The position numbers were made by a program, and so were the translations under genes. A model generated the notes under the pieces. That model saw nothing but the letters and a program-made list of their open reading frames with translations. It had not been told where the DNA came from and made no database searches. Positions 63,953 through 64,000 of a stretch of DNA of 64,000 nucleotides are shown here, piece by piece. Position 1 is the first letter of the stretch. Each line of letters starts with the position of its first letter. Where the stretch lies: positions 17,902 through 81,901 of the forward strand of contig JAHLLS010000024.1 in the NCBI GenBank assembly GCA_020444045.1, given 5' to 3'. The stretch comes from Deltaproteobacteria bacterium (GTDB lineage: Bacteria; Desulfobacterota; Desulfobacteria; Desulfobacterales; UBA5852).

Positions 63953-64000
<48 letters not shown>

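Overview
The window looks like the chromosome of a sulfate-reducing, completely oxidising member of the Desulfobacterota (Desulfobacterales, Desulfosarcina-like). This is an inference from gene content: a four-subunit 2-oxoacid:ferredoxin oxidoreductase beside aconitase and isocitrate dehydrogenase, SelB, a DUF2333 protein, a stand-alone acyl-CoA carboxyltransferase, a tripartite tricarboxylate transporter, many PAS-type hybrid kinases and sigma-54 regulators, and about 125-165 bp intergenic palindromes. Most genes are GC-rich; the stretch 45-51 kb is visibly more AT-rich.

Layout. 0-10 kb: lipoproteins, an ABM-fold protein, a GAF/sigma-54 regulator, a TatD remnant, an L,D-transpeptidase, a DEAD-box helicase, a Lon-N-domain protein, a DMT exporter and a TPR protein. 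10.3-10.7 kb: a compact transcription unit of two microproteins (44 and 30 aa) ending in a perfect terminator. 11-18.4 kb: an acyl-CoA synthetase, MgtE, the envelope trio ydbH-ynbE-ydbL and a cysteine-cluster protein. 18.8-21.8 kb: a NifX-like protein with a Gly/Arg/Met repeat tail, a SpoIIAA-like protein behind an 11-G tract, a His-rich secreted protein and a secreted nuclease. 22-26.7 kb is a decayed accessory region: IS110 remnant with a structured downstream stretch, a carboxyltransferase gene behind a terminator-bearing leader, a truncated second nuclease, a small zinc-ribbon protein and a truncated SRAP gene, bounded by tRNA-Arg and tRNA-His genes.

27-33 kb: a small membrane protein, selB, a DUF2333 protein and a hybrid kinase. 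33-41.4 kb: hemW, korDABC, acnA and icd; the last three blocks form the 2-oxoglutarate arm of the TCA cycle, usable oxidatively or reductively. 42-50.7 kb: tctCBA, divergent from a substrate-binding-protein gene followed by a hybrid kinase and a sigma-54 response regulator. A -24/-12 promoter and upstream palindromes before tctC, and a second -24/-12 promoter before the kinase, make this a coherent sensing and uptake module. 50.8-64 kb: radical SAM protein, mltG-nagZ, DUF1326 protein, tsaD, purM, an aminotransferase, hom, thrH, hldE, yggU and the start of an initiator tRNA gene.

Spacers of more than 300 bases. 5872-6337 holds only the AT-rich helicase leader. 10706-11063 holds one doubtful short ORF. 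18385-18821 holds a terminator. 19293-19683 holds the poly-G tract. 20529-20852 shows nothing beyond the RBS of the next gene. 21788-22459 shows no gene. 23263-24023 holds hairpins and the carboxyltransferase leader. 25808-26173 holds a terminator. 32729-33066, 52032-52366 and 59553-59934 each hold one copy of the dispersed palindrome. 41423-42007 is unrecognised and possibly degenerate. 45129-45516 is the tct regulatory region. 54459-54831 holds a possible MerR-type promoter. No CRISPR array, rRNA or replication origin was seen.
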